Shown: positions 1 through 8,104, counted from the first letter of the stretch. The stretch is 17,616 nt of DNA from Flavobacterium psychrophilum (GCA_945897545.1 CAMDGJ010000032.1:1-17616), one strand, 5' to 3'. Made by a program: numbers and translations. The notes: generated by a model from the sequence alone, not told the origin.

Positions 1-25
1 CTAGGAACTTTTGAATCTAATGCCA
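1..25 (-). CDS. sdhA: Succinate dehydrogenase flavoprotein subunit, first 8 codons only
   Basis: Reading the minus strand from an ATG at 25 gives MALDSKVP before the window ends. This is the N-terminus I recall for Bacteroidetes succinate dehydrogenase flavoproteins. It starts 13 bases after the sdhC stop codon, in the usual order sdhC-sdhA-sdhB. The subunit would carry covalent FAD and oxidise succinate to fumarate on the cytoplasmic face of the membrane. Only eight residues are visible, so the call rests mostly on position next to sdhC. Confidence 0.7.
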
Positions 26-38
26 TTATAATTAAATA

Positions 39-689
39 TTAAATATGATTAAAATGATGAAATAATGCAATAAAAATAAAACCAAAAGGAACTACTATTG
101 CAAAAGCATATCCTAATTTATGTAATGATTTTGAATATTTATTGTTAAACCCTACAGATTGAAACGACGAATTAAAACCGTGCCACAAGTGCAATGACAA
201 AAGAACAAAAGCAATACAATACAAAACAGTACGAACTGGATTTTCAAATTTATGAACTAACTCTTCATAATATCTATTTTCATCGATAACATTTACAGCG
301 ATATATTTATAGTTCATTTCAGCAAACCAAAAATCATACATATGCAGTCCTAAAAAAGCCAACACTACTACTCCAGAAATAATCATATTTCTTGAAGTCC
401 ACGATGCATTTGCTGCACCATTATAATTTGCATACTTAATTGGTCTAGCACTTCTGTTTTTCAAATCTAAAACAAAACCCATAACGAAGTGAAAAATAAC
501 TCCAGCAATTAAAACTGGTTGCATTACAAATTGAATTACAGGATTATAACCCATAAAATGTGACATCGCATTAAATGCCTCAGCGCTAAAAACTGAAACC
601 ATATTAATAAAAAAGTGAAGCGATAGAAACGAAATCAAAAAAAGACCTGAAAGCGCCATAGCCACTTTCTTAGCAATTGACGACTTCAA
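39..689 (-). CDS. sdhC: Succinate dehydrogenase cytochrome b subunit (dihaem b558 family)
   Basis: A 216-residue integral membrane protein that anchors the SdhAB catalytic subunits and passes electrons from succinate to menaquinone through two b haems. Five hydrophobic segments are visible at about residues 10-32, 52-74, 101-121, 153-173 and 192-212, the layout of the single-subunit anchors of Bacillus subtilis and Wolinella rather than the two-subunit SdhCD type. Histidines at 25, 67, 116 and 167, one in each of the first four helices, are in the right places to be the haem ligands; this is inferred from the family. The length is normal. The ATG at 689 is chosen because the Lys-rich N-terminus and first helix follow at once. 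It is the first gene of an operon that continues into sdhA, with a good sigma-type promoter about 50 bases upstream. Confidence 0.93.
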   Translation of the reverse strand: MKSSIAKKVAMALSGLFLISFLSLHFFINMVSVFSAEAFNAMSHFMGYNPVIQFVMQPVLIAGVIFHFVMGFVLDLKNRSARPIKYANYNGAANASWTSRNMIISGVVVLAFLGLHMYDFWFAEMNYKYIAVNVIDENRYYEELVHKFENPVRTVLYCIAFVLLSLHLWHGFNSSFQSVGFNNKYSKSLHKLGYAFAIVVPFGFIFIALFHHFNHI

Positions 690-739
690 AAACGTAGATT
701 GAGCAATAAGAAATTTGAATATAATTTATAAAATTTATG

Positions 740-770
740 CAAAAATAAAGCAAATAGATATGAACTACAA
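740..770 (-). promoter_or_regulatory. Promoter of the sdh operon, Bacteroidetes type
   Basis: On the minus strand the -33 element TTG lies at 770-768 and the -7 element TATTTTTG at 747-740, separated by exactly 20 bases. This fits the Flavobacterium consensus TTG-N17-23-TANNTTTG at every defined position. Transcription would begin near 733-735, leaving a leader of about 45 bases before the sdhC ATG. Confidence 0.6.
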
Positions 771-778
771 CCTTTTCG

Positions 779-794
779 TTGTTATTTATAACAA
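779..794. promoter_or_regulatory. Perfect 7-bp-arm palindrome upstream of the sdh promoter
   Basis: TTGTTAT-TT-ATAACAA is a perfect inverted repeat with a 2-base centre. It ends 8 bases upstream of the -33 element of the sdhC promoter, a typical place for a dimeric regulator to bind. No regulator is identified and short A+T palindromes arise by chance in DNA this rich in A+T, so operator function is only a guess. Confidence 0.25.
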
Positions 795-1009
795 TTCTTA
801 TTTTAATTATTTAATAAATAATCTGCCTCTTTTTAGTGCTCTATATTTTACGATATTACCATTTTTATAAAGTCAAAAAAATGATTAATAAAAAAATCTA
901 TTTGCATTGAAATAAAATTCCGAACTAATTATCAAAAATATTTTTATAAACTTCCATTTTTGCTTCCAAAGTTTCTACTTTTGAGTATTCAAAATTTAAT
1001 AAATGCCTT

Positions 1010-2302
1010 ATGAAATACCATCAAATCGACCGTCAACTATTCATAAAAAATCGAGCTAAATTCACGTCTCAAATGAAACCAAATAGCGTAGCTATTTTCA
1101 ATTCCAATGACATTTATCCCGTTTCTGCAGACAGCACTTTGCCCTTTGCACAGCACCGTGATATTTTCTATTTAAGTGGCGTTGATCAGGAAGAAAGCAT
1201 ATTATTGCTATTTCCTGATGCTCCTTATGAAAACCAGCGCGAAATGTTGTTCCTGAAAGAAACCAGCGAGCATATAGCGATTTGGGAAGGCGAAAAATTG
1301 ACCAAAGACCGCGCTTTTGAAGTTTCTGGAATCAAAACCGTGCATTGGCTGCAAGATGTTGAGAAAGTTTTATTCGAAATGATGACACTTTGCGATACGA
1401 TTTATATTAACACTAACGAGCACTATCGCGCTACCGTGGAAACCGAAACTCGCGAAGCCCGTTTTGTAAAATGGTGGAAAGAAAAGTACCCAGCACATCA
1501 GGTCGCCAAAAGCAATCCGATTTTGCAACGCATCCGTTCCATAAAAGAGACGGAAGAATTGGATTTAATCCAAAATGCCTGCGACATTACCGAAAAAGGT
1601 TTTCGTAGATTATTGTCATTCGTGAAACCAAATGTAATGGAATACGAAATAGAAGCCGAACTAATTCACGAATTCATTCGCAATCGCTCCAAAGGATTTG
1701 CTTACACGCCAATTATAGCATCGGGAAATAATGCTAATGTGTTACATTACATCGAAAACAACCAACAATGCAAAGGTGGTGATTTAATCTTACTTGACGT
1801 TGCTGCTGAATACGCCAATTATTCAAGCGACTTAACTAGAACAATACCTGTTTCAGGACGTTATAACGAACGACAAAAAGCAGTTTACAATGCTGTTTTG
1901 CGTGTGAAAAATGAAGCTACAAAAATGCTTACTCCAGGAACGCTCTGGAAACAATACCATATCGAAGTAGGCAAAATAATGACTTCAGAGTTACTTGGTT
2001 TAGGACTTATCGACAAAGCCGATGTGCAAAACGAAAACCCAGAATGGCCAGCGTACAAAAAATATTTTATGCATGGAACTTCACACAATATGGGATTAGA
2101 CACCCACGATTACGGAAAACTAACCGAACCAATGCAAGCTAATATGGTTTTCACCGTAGAACCCGGAATATATATTCCAGCCGAAGGTTTCGGAATTCGA
2201 TTAGAAGACAATATAGTCGTTCAAAAATCGGGTGAACCATTTAACTTAATGCGCAATATCCCGATTGAAATTGAGGAAATTGAGAGTTTGATGAATTCTT
2301 AA
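1010..2302 (+). CDS. pepP: Xaa-Pro aminopeptidase (aminopeptidase P family, M24B)
   Basis: A 430-residue cytoplasmic metallopeptidase that removes an N-terminal residue in front of proline. Residues 1-170 form the N-terminal creatinase/AMP-N domain (YPVSADS and QHRDIFYLSG are typical of it). Residues 180-425 form the pita-bread catalytic domain. The five expected metal ligands are all visible: D263 (LLDVAAE), D274 (SSDLTRT), H355 (MHGTSH), E384 (FTVEPGIY) and E399 (IRLED). H246 (VLHY) and H359 fit the auxiliary histidines. The length matches bacterial PepP. The ATG at 1010 starts MKYHQIDRQLF, a normal start for flavobacterial members. It lies upstream of and co-directional with the hydrolase, 124 bases away, across a palindromic intergenic repeat. 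Confidence 0.95.
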   Translation: MKYHQIDRQLFIKNRAKFTSQMKPNSVAIFNSNDIYPVSADSTLPFAQHRDIFYLSGVDQEESILLLFPDAPYENQREMLFLKETSEHIAIWEGEKLTKDRAFEVSGIKTVHWLQDVEKVLFEMMTLCDTIYINTNEHYRATVETETREARFVKWWKEKYPAHQVAKSNPILQRIRSIKETEELDLIQNACDITEKGFRRLLSFVKPNVMEYEIEAELIHEFIRNRSKGFAYTPIIASGNNANVLHYIENNQQCKGGDLILLDVAAEYANYSSDLTRTIPVSGRYNERQKAVYNAVLRVKNEATKMLTPGTLWKQYHIEVGKIMTSELLGLGLIDKADVQNENPEWPAYKKYFMHGTSHNMGLDTHDYGKLTEPMQANMVFTVEPGIYIPAEGFGIRLEDNIVVQKSGEPFNLMRNIPIEIEEIESLMNS

Positions 2303-2326
2303 ATCATTTTTTCGGTTGCTTTTTTT

Positions 2327-2394
2327 AACCATTAAGAAATTAAGTTTTATTAAGAAATTCTACAAGTCTTAATTTTCTTAATAACTTAATGGTT
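2327..2394. repeat. Imperfect inverted repeat between pepP and the hydrolase gene
   Basis: The arms begin AACCATTAAG (2327) and end CTTAATGGTT (2394); the outer 10 bases pair perfectly and the inner ATTAAGAAAATT-like stretches pair with interruptions. A T-run at 2320-2326 precedes it. It could fold into a long A+T hairpin and act as a weak terminator for pepP or be a member of a dispersed intergenic repeat family. The sequence alone does not decide which. Confidence 0.5.
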
Positions 2395-2426
2395 TAATTT
2401 TAAATGGTTTTTTGAAAGTCAAATAA

Positions 2427-3209
2427 ATGAATCATATTACATACAAAAACACACAAATCTCCTATTCCGATAACGGAAAAGGCAATGCTGTTGTATTGCT
2501 TCACGGTTTTTTGGAAAACCAAATGATGTGGCAGGACTTAGTTCCGGAACTGAGCAAAAAGCACCGAGTTATAACCGTAGACTTATTAGGTCACGGCGAA
2601 ACGGAATGTTTGGGATATGTACATTCTATGGAAGAAAACGCTGAAGTAGTTCGTGCAGTTTTATCAAAATTAAGAATTCGGAAGGCGATTTTCGTTGGGC
2701 ATTCGATGGGCGGTTATGTTGCTTTGGCTTTCGCCGAATTATATCCTTCAACTGTAAAAGCTTTGGTTTTACAAAATTCGACTTCAAAAGCCGACAGTGA
2801 GGAACGAAAAACCAATCGAGATCGTGCGATAAAAGCCGTAAAGAAAGAGTACACCACATTCGTAAGACTTTCTATCACTAATTTATTTAGCGAAGAAAAT
2901 CGAGAAAAAATGGTTTACGAAATCGACAAAGTAAAAATCGAAGCTTTAAAAACACCATTACAAGGCATCGTTGCTTCGCTCGAAGGAATGAAAATCAGGA
3001 AAGATCGAGAAGCTTTATTAGGTTCTGCAACTTTTCCTATGATGTTAATTTTAGGGGAAAAAGACGGCGTTTTGAACTATGAAGATAATCTGAAACAAAT
3101 TGAAAATACCGCCGTAAAACTTGTCACTTTCCCCGATGGACATATGAGTCATATTGAAAACCGAGAAGAATTAAAGAATGTTTTGTTGGGGTTTTTTAAA
3201 AGCGTTTAA
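2427..3209 (+). CDS. Alpha/beta-fold hydrolase, substrate unknown (intact copy)
   Basis: A 260-residue soluble hydrolase of the alpha/beta-hydrolase_1 type. The oxyanion-hole motif LLHGF is at residues 24-28, the nucleophile elbow GHSMGG at 91-96 with Ser93, a candidate acid Asp213 in LGEKD, and the catalytic His239 in FPDGHMSHIE. There is no signal peptide. Residues 110-195 form the lysine- and arginine-rich lid. The family includes esterases, C-C hydrolases and MenH-like enzymes; nothing here picks a substrate. The coding region from about residue 82 onward recurs as a broken copy at 12664-13200, with close to nine in ten residues identical. The gene is convergent with a nuclease remnant that starts 69 bases downstream, which in the ancestral arrangement would have been the full nuclease gene. 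Confidence 0.9.
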   Translation: MNHITYKNTQISYSDNGKGNAVVLLHGFLENQMMWQDLVPELSKKHRVITVDLLGHGETECLGYVHSMEENAEVVRAVLSKLRIRKAIFVGHSMGGYVALAFAELYPSTVKALVLQNSTSKADSEERKTNRDRAIKAVKKEYTTFVRLSITNLFSEENREKMVYEIDKVKIEALKTPLQGIVASLEGMKIRKDREALLGSATFPMMLILGEKDGVLNYEDNLKQIENTAVKLVTFPDGHMSHIENREELKNVLLGFFKSV

Positions 3210-3586
3210 AATCTCTTTGTGAACTTTACTTCATCTGTTCGCTTTCGCTCGTGTGCGCAACCTTTGTGGTCTTTGTGGTTAAATCTTTTCTTCAAAAGAT
3301 ATTTCTTCATTCAAAATTTCATTCAACAACAAAACTATTTGTTCTACATATTCATTGAAAATAGCCGTATCAATTGTCGTTTTATCCTCTTTTCCTTCTT
3401 TAAAATTAAAAGGCAAAAATCCAGATTTTAAATTTTTGAAAGAAATAATTCCAGCTTCAATAGGTTTTCCATTCGCTTCATTTTCATACATAAAAGCATA
3501 GGCCAAAACTTGAATGATTTTATCGTTTTTGATGTCGTCAGTTCAACCTTTCGAAGATTTTAAAGTGACATTTGTCTTTTCTACTT
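2667..3586. repeat. Left copy of a diverged direct repeat (hydrolase 3' part plus nuclease 3' end)
   Basis: This block aligns colinearly with 12664-13618. It covers the last two thirds of the hydrolase gene (plus strand) and the last 300 bases of the nuclease gene (minus strand). Long identical runs are seen, for example around GHSMGGYVALAFAELYP and NFKEGKE, but substitutions are spread throughout and the intergenic part differs (68 bases here; the right copy has a palindromic repeat instead). The repeat brackets the whole glycan operon. Confidence 0.85.
3279..3586 (-). pseudogene. Remnant of the 3' end of an AddB-like nuclease gene
   Basis: Minus-strand translation matches the last ~100 residues of the intact nuclease encoded at 13310-16111 (shared: NDKIIQVLAYAF, YENEANGKPIEAGIISFKN). 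The match starts at VEKTNVTLKS, immediately after the position of the nuclease DYKTGK motif, so all catalytic residues are absent. An in-frame TGA at 3543-3545 replaces the leucine of WRGL (here SKG-stop). The last residues also differ (NEEISFEEKI instead of DVTKTFEEKV). It is a dead fragment lying convergent to the intact hydrolase. Confidence 0.88.
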
Positions 3587-3744
3587 GGAATCACAATAGG
3601 TTGGTAAGCCGTTTTATGGTAATAAACGTCAGTGGCCTTTTGAACATAGGTTTTTAAATCTTCGGGCGTATCAATTTTACTAGGCGATTAGTGCACCAAA
3701 TTAGGTTGTTTGGCATTTTATAATAAGTGTTTATAGTTGCTCAT
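3587..3744 (-). pseudogene. Decayed frame, partly nuclease-like, mostly unassigned
   Basis: At 3592-3612 the minus strand encodes TAYQPIV, the same seven residues encoded at 14174-14194 inside the intact nuclease gene; 18 of 19 bases match around this point. This suggests an internal deletion of about 550 bases between this piece and the neighbouring 3' remnant. The same frame runs back to an ATG at 3744 (MSNYKHLL) but is broken by TAA at codons 9 and 19. The part TPEDLKTYVQKATDVYYHK between them has no clear counterpart in the intact nuclease and I do not recognise it. Confidence 0.4.
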
Positions 3745-3767
3745 TCCTAAAAGTGAGAGCTTTACAC

Positions 3768-4164
3768 TTTAGTTTTCTAGCGTTGAATCAATTTGATAAA
3801 AAAGGGGGGCAGCATAAGGACTCCTGTTTTAGCCTCAGGACTAATGACATTTATTGCTACAGTTCATTATTTCTACATGAGAGATTATTGGGCTGCTAAT
3901 ATGGAATCACCTACATTTTTTAGATATGTAGATTGGATTTTAACAGTGCCATTAATGTGTGTAGAGTTTTATCTTATTCTAAAAGTTGCTGGTGCTAAAT
4001 CCTCCTTAATGTGGCGATTAATCGGATTATCAGTGGTGATGTTGGTAACTGGTTACTTTGGTGAAGCCGTATTTACAGACCAAGCAACGTTATGAGAAGC
4101 AATTTCAAGTGCTGCTTATTTTGTAATAGTTTATGATATTTGGTTGGGAAGTGCCAAAAAGTTA
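3768..4164 (+). pseudogene. Proteorhodopsin gene remnant (helices B to E; frameshifted, nonsense codon)
   Basis: The core frame (3793-4092) encodes a helix-B/C/D stretch typical of flavobacterial proteorhodopsins. It keeps the helix-B histidine (TVHYFYMR) and helix C RYVDWILTVPLMCVEFY, in which Asp, Thr (+4) and Glu (+11) form the DTE triad of proton pumps and Met at +8 is the green-tuning residue. Upstream, 3768-3803 reads FSFLALNQFDKK in another frame, matching the end of helix A and the A-B loop; about ten extra bases (G-rich, 3804-3816) break the frame. At 4093-4095 TGA stands where the family has Trp, and the frame then continues AISSAAYFVIVYDIWLGSAKKL to 4164. Helices F and G, with the retinal-binding Lys, are missing, as is the N-terminus. 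It cannot make a pigment. Comparison is from memory of the family. Confidence 0.88.
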
Positions 4165-4190
4165 CAATACAAAACATTTAATTTAGGTAT

Positions 4191-5195
4191 TTATAGCATT
4201 TTAATAATGTTATTTTTGAGCACTAATTCATCAGAATTAACCACCCAAAGACGGCCTAAGGTAAGTGGCGAAGAACTTCTAGTAATTATATGCTCTTCGG
4301 TAGTAAAACCTAAAGTAACCCCATTTTGCCTAGCAGCTATAAGAGTTTCATTATTGTAGTTGCCATGAGGATATGCTATAGTATTAATATGTGAATGGTT
4401 AATATTTGAGAGATAATGTTTAGATCCATAAATTTCATCTAACTGAAATTCAAATGAATGGTTTGCCAAGGCAGGATGTGTTTTAGTGTGTATTCCTAAA
4501 CTGAATAATTTATTATTTGACAAATGTTTTAAATGTTTGGAACTCATTAGTAAATTTTCAACCGATTTATTTGAAGTAAAATCGCTCCATTTTTTTATAT
4601 AATTCAAGGCAGCAACTATTTTTTCATAGGGTAGTGGTTTTAAAAGTTCAGATATATTAAGGTACAATTTGCAACGATTTGTTGGTGGTTCTAATTGGTA
4701 ATTCCATGATTCATGCTTTTTTTGAATTTCATCGGTTAATTTTTCTATTTCAAACTCAAAATGATGAATAGTATCATTGATGTTCATTGTAAGTTTTCCA
4801 GGTAAAATTCTAGAGTAAAGGATGATGCTTTCTAATTCATCCCACCAAAATAATTCTTGTTTGTCTATAAAATGCGAGGACACAAAGAAAGTTGCGGGAC
4901 AATGATATTTTTCTAATATAGGTTTAGCATATAAGAAATTATCATAGTAGGCATCATCAAATGTTACATAAATACTATTGCGTTCTATTTTGCCTTGACC
5001 TAATTGTTTCTCTAAGTCGGTAAGTGATAAAACTTTGAAGCTTTTGGTAATCATTTTGATATGTTCTTCAAAATTATTTGGACTAACAGCCATTTGCCAG
5101 GGATCTGTTTTAATATTACATACCCTATGATACATTAAAACAATAGCTTTAGGTTCTGATAGACTTAAATATTTTTTTATCCGATTTAACATCAT
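4191..5195 (-). CDS. Polysaccharide deacetylase family protein (NodB-type, CE4)
   Basis: A 334-residue protein that probably removes N- or O-acetyl groups from a glycan or glycan intermediate. The CE4 metal site is visible: YVTFDDAYYDNF (D80, D81; an Ala replaces the usual Gly after DD), HTKTH (H236, H240) and IAYPHGNYN (residues 273-281). Between motifs 1 and 2 lies a long insert (about residues 110-230), as in the larger family members that act in surface-glycan clusters rather than the short NodB form. No signal peptide is seen, so a cytoplasmic site is likely. It is the last gene of the glycan operon, 7 bases after the fusion gene, and its stop codon lies 26 bases from the end of the rhodopsin remnant, so it marks the left limit of the operon. 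Confidence 0.87.
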   Translation of the reverse strand: MMLNRIKKYLSLSEPKAIVLMYHRVCNIKTDPWQMAVSPNNFEEHIKMITKSFKVLSLTDLEKQLGQGKIERNSIYVTFDDAYYDNFLYAKPILEKYHCPATFFVSSHFIDKQELFWWDELESIILYSRILPGKLTMNINDTIHHFEFEIEKLTDEIQKKHESWNYQLEPPTNRCKLYLNISELLKPLPYEKIVAALNYIKKWSDFTSNKSVENLLMSSKHLKHLSNNKLFSLGIHTKTHPALANHSFEFQLDEIYGSKHYLSNINHSHINTIAYPHGNYNNETLIAARQNGVTLGFTTEEHIITRSSSPLTLGRLWVVNSDELVLKNNIIKML

Positions 5196-5202
5196 TCCAT
5201 AT

Positions 5203-6831
5203 TTATTTTACGGCCTTAACCGTAATGATTACTTGATAATGCGGATCATTATAATCTAGTTGTTCTTTTTTTAGTTCTGTCAAACCCATTCCATATAAAA
5301 AAGCACTAGCAACTAACACATTTCCATAGGTGTTTATGGATATATTTTTTTTTGAAAAATGCGCCTCCATTATTTTTTCCATGGCTGCGTTTGTAAATGA
5401 CCATAGCCAGTATTTACGCCATTCATCTTGCGCTATATGGCTAATACCAGGCACTGTTAATATTAACACGCCACCTTTTTTTAAAACTCTATAGCATGTT
5501 TCTATAGCTGCTTTATAATCATAAATTAAATGTAAAGTTTGAGTAAGTATGATACAATCAAAGGTGTTAGAGGGTAGGTGAGGCGCATTACTTAAATCGC
5601 CAATAAATGTCGCTTGTTTATTGGAATCATCAATATGTAAAATGTCGCTTTTTTCAATCTTATTTCCTCCAAATCTTAAGGTGTATTCATTATCTCCAAT
5701 TTCTAAAATGCGCCCTTTAATTAATGAGGCGTTTTCGTTAAGAAAATTTTCAATGTAATAGCGATCTATTGGCCCCCCGCGATCATAACCAAATTGAGTG
5801 CTAAATGGAGTTGTTCTGTTTAAATGACCCAGCTTAATTTCACCTATTTTGGGTACTTGTGTCCTCTTTGTAATTTTATGATAAATCCCTCTTATTATAT
5901 TTTTCATAATGTCCTTTAAATTTTTTCTTTTACCATCGTATGCTTCAAAAGGTTGGTTGGTAAATGATTTAAAAAGTTCTTTGTTATTACTTTTCAAAAT
6001 AGTCAGTTCATTTTTATCAAATTTTACCTCTCCAGCATATAATTTCCCAATCAATTTATCATAAATTTTTGTTGAATAATAAGTTTCCCAATAAAGAAGG
6101 CCTTTTCTGTAAGCTTTTTTTTCAAATTTTGTTTTAAGGTTCTTCTTCTGAAAAGACAAAACCTTTAATGCAGCATTCATCATCCCAACATAATTTGCAG
6201 ACATATTATGATCATGTTTTCTATAGACAGCAATTAATTTGTTGTGGTGAATAATGGGATAAAATCTTGTTATTTGAAGATACAAATCATAATCTTCGCA
6301 ATATGATAAAGATTCATTGTAGACAAATTTCTCGAATACCCATTTTCTGTACATAACAGTGGCATGCATACCTATAAAATTACCTTCTAATAGTTTACAA
6401 TAAGCATCATCTACTATGTTTTGTTGGATAGTCCAAGTTTTATCTTCAGGTTCAAAAAACAGTTCATATCCTCCAGATACAAATGCAGCCTCCACATTGT
6501 TTAACAAAAAATCAAGATTATTTTTTATAGCATTATCTAAAAGCCAATCATCTGCATCTAAAAAAACCAAGAACTCCCCATTAGCATGTTTTATACCTGT
6601 ATTTCTAGCAGCAGATAATCCAGAATTTTTTTGAAATATGTATTTAACAGGATATTCTAAACAAACTGTTTTTGTATCATCAATAGACCCGTCGTCAACA
6701 ACAATAACTTCAACTAATGGATAATTTTGTGATAAAACGCTTTGAATTGCATTTGCTAAATACTTCCCATGATTATAGCAAGGAATAATAATAGAAACTA
6801 AAGGTGATATCGAGTTTGTAGATTTTACCAT
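5203..6831 (-). CDS. Glycosyltransferase family 2 / SAM-dependent methyltransferase fusion
   Basis: A 542-residue two-domain enzyme. Residues 10-230 are a GT-A fold family 2 transferase: SIIIPCYNHG, VVDDGSIDDT (45-53), GLSAARNTGI, the metal-binding FLDADDW (90-96) and the CEDYDLYL acceptor/base motif (178-185). Residues 240-340 form a charged linker. Residues 350-540 are a class I methyltransferase: GRILEIGDNEY (motif I, 373-383), HIDD, GDLSNAPHLP, FDCIILTQTLHLI and VLKKGGVLILTVPG (449-462). It would add one sugar and methylate a sugar of the same glycan. In ABC-exported O-antigens such methylation can cap the chain; that role here is inference. It is 7 bases downstream of the next glycosyltransferase gene, so co-transcribed. 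There is no sign that the fusion is a sequencing artefact. Confidence 0.9.
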   Translation of the reverse strand: MVKSTNSISPLVSIIIPCYNHGKYLANAIQSVLSQNYPLVEVIVVDDGSIDDTKTVCLEYPVKYIFQKNSGLSAARNTGIKHANGEFLVFLDADDWLLDNAIKNNLDFLLNNVEAAFVSGGYELFFEPEDKTWTIQQNIVDDAYCKLLEGNFIGMHATVMYRKWVFEKFVYNESLSYCEDYDLYLQITRFYPIIHHNKLIAVYRKHDHNMSANYVGMMNAALKVLSFQKKNLKTKFEKKAYRKGLLYWETYYSTKIYDKLIGKLYAGEVKFDKNELTILKSNNKELFKSFTNQPFEAYDGKRKNLKDIMKNIIRGIYHKITKRTQVPKIGEIKLGHLNRTTPFSTQFGYDRGGPIDRYYIENFLNENASLIKGRILEIGDNEYTLRFGGNKIEKSDILHIDDSNKQATFIGDLSNAPHLPSNTFDCIILTQTLHLIYDYKAAIETCYRVLKKGGVLILTVPGISHIAQDEWRKYWLWSFTNAAMEKIMEAHFSKKNISINTYGNVLVASAFLYGMGLTELKKEQLDYNDPHYQVIITVKAVK

Positions 6832-6838
6832 TGATGTT

Positions 6839-8101
6839 TTAAAAAGTTAATGGTGGCTTATGTTTATTTTTATTATAAAATCTCACTCCAGAAATTAGAC
6901 CTCTTATTTCACTCCATAATGTTTGGTAACGAAAATTATAATTTGGCAATCCTGCACGAATCAACAAGAAATAATAACGAGGTAGATCATAATACAAGTA
7001 TTTCTTATATCCAATTTTTTTATTTTGATTATGTTGAATTAATACCGAAGCGGCATGGCCACGCATATAGCCAAAAAGTTGTTTATGAAGTTGCTTCATT
7101 TCCTTTCGATGCTCATGATATACGAACACTCTTGGATTGTAATGAATAGACATATTTTTAGATAAAATCCTAAACCATATTTCGGAGTCACCACTGCATC
7201 CTGCTGCACCAACATCTAGTCTATCATCAAAATAATTAACGATTTCAATAGCACTTTTCCTAAAAGCCATATTGGCACCAGCTCCTATTTCCCATACTTT
7301 TGGTATTGTTGAAATATTATTAATAAATTCTTTACTAAAATAGATATCTTGATAACCCTTATTGAATCCCCAATTTTTTTCAAAAATTTGCTGACTTTCG
7401 GTTTCAAGAGAAGAGGCTATTACCAATCCCGTCATTGCGTGAATAGTTTTGTTTAAAAAAGTTTCCCAAATTCGATAAGACCACAAAGTATCAACCAAAA
7501 CATCATCATCTGTATAAGCTACTATGGGGCAATTAGCAACTCTTGCACCACTATTTCTAGCGATATCTAATCCAGGAAGTGATTCTTTGTAGTAGGTGAC
7601 GTTTTCATAAGATTCCACAACTAATCTCGTAGAATCATCTGATGGTGCATTGTCTACTACTATTATTTCATTAGGCATACAGGTTTGACTGTTCAAACTT
7701 TCAAGACAATTTTTCAAGCTATCACTACGATTACGAGTGCATACAATAACAGAAATCTCCACTTTTTTAGGTATCTCTATTAATAAGTATGGAGATAATA
7801 TTTTTTCAATGAGTTCTGAGAAATTCAAAAAATCCTTATTATTATATGCGTTAGCTATATCATTTATGTCATGATCGCTATTGCCATACTTTTTTAGAGT
7901 TGGAATAATAGCTTCAAACATTTTTTTTGTAAAATCAACATCGTATCCTTTATCAATATATAAATCGCCTAATGGTATTTTTAACCACCAAAAAACAAAA
8001 TAATAACTCTTATCTGCTTCTAATGAAGTAATTACAGAGATGCCCTGTGTTTTTAATTGAACATGACATATTTGGTAGGGAGTTATTTCAGACATAGCCA
8101 T
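6839..8101 (-). CDS. Glycosyltransferase family 2 with an extra N-terminal domain
   Basis: A 420-residue protein. Residues 1-110 form a domain I do not recognise (rich in aromatic and acidic residues, FVFWWLKIPLGDLYID). The GT2 catalytic domain begins at about residue 114: EISVIVCTRNRSDSL, IIVVDNAPSDD (146-156), ARNSGARVA and the metal-binding YTDDDVLVD (196-204). A later GDSEIWFRIL motif carries the likely catalytic acid region, and VYHEHRKEMKQLHKQLFGYMRG resembles the membrane-associating tail of WcaA-like enzymes. It probably elongates the exported polysaccharide on the inner face of the membrane. The ATG at 8101 begins MAMSEITPY and lies 3 bases after the preceding stop codon. The sugar donor cannot be told from the sequence. 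Confidence 0.88.
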   Translation of the reverse strand: MAMSEITPYQICHVQLKTQGISVITSLEADKSYYFVFWWLKIPLGDLYIDKGYDVDFTKKMFEAIIPTLKKYGNSDHDINDIANAYNNKDFLNFSELIEKILSPYLLIEIPKKVEISVIVCTRNRSDSLKNCLESLNSQTCMPNEIIVVDNAPSDDSTRLVVESYENVTYYKESLPGLDIARNSGARVANCPIVAYTDDDVLVDTLWSYRIWETFLNKTIHAMTGLVIASSLETESQQIFEKNWGFNKGYQDIYFSKEFINNISTIPKVWEIGAGANMAFRKSAIEIVNYFDDRLDVGAAGCSGDSEIWFRILSKNMSIHYNPRVFVYHEHRKEMKQLHKQLFGYMRGHAASVLIQHNQNKKIGYKKYLYYDLPRYYFLLIRAGLPNYNFRYQTLWSEIRGLISGVRFYNKNKHKPPLTF

Positions 8102-8104
8102 AAA

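Larger units (their letters stand above)
690..1009. other. Divergent intergenic region between sdhC and the aminopeptidase gene
   Basis: This 320-base stretch is very A+T rich and contains no convincing reading frame. It holds the sdhC promoter and the 779-794 palindrome described separately. For the rightward gene, TACTTTTG at 976-983 matches the -7 consensus TANNTTTG and would put the transcript start about 20 bases before the ATG at 1010, but there is no TTG at the required spacing upstream, so this promoter is weakly supported. Nothing else is seen. Confidence 0.5.

Noticed and set aside
3219..3431. Plus-strand open frame after the hydrolase gene
   Set aside because: It is the complement of the nuclease remnant; its Phe/Ile-rich product has no features of a real protein.
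3793..4095. A 100-residue membrane protein gene with a TTG start
   Set aside because: The frame is the middle of a rhodopsin; homology extends beyond it on both sides in other frames or past the stop, so it is a remnant rather than a small gene.
3768..4164. Sodium-pumping (NDQ) rhodopsin or a chloride pump
   Set aside because: Helix C shows Asp-Thr-Glu at the three key positions, the proton-pump pattern, not NDQ or NTQ.
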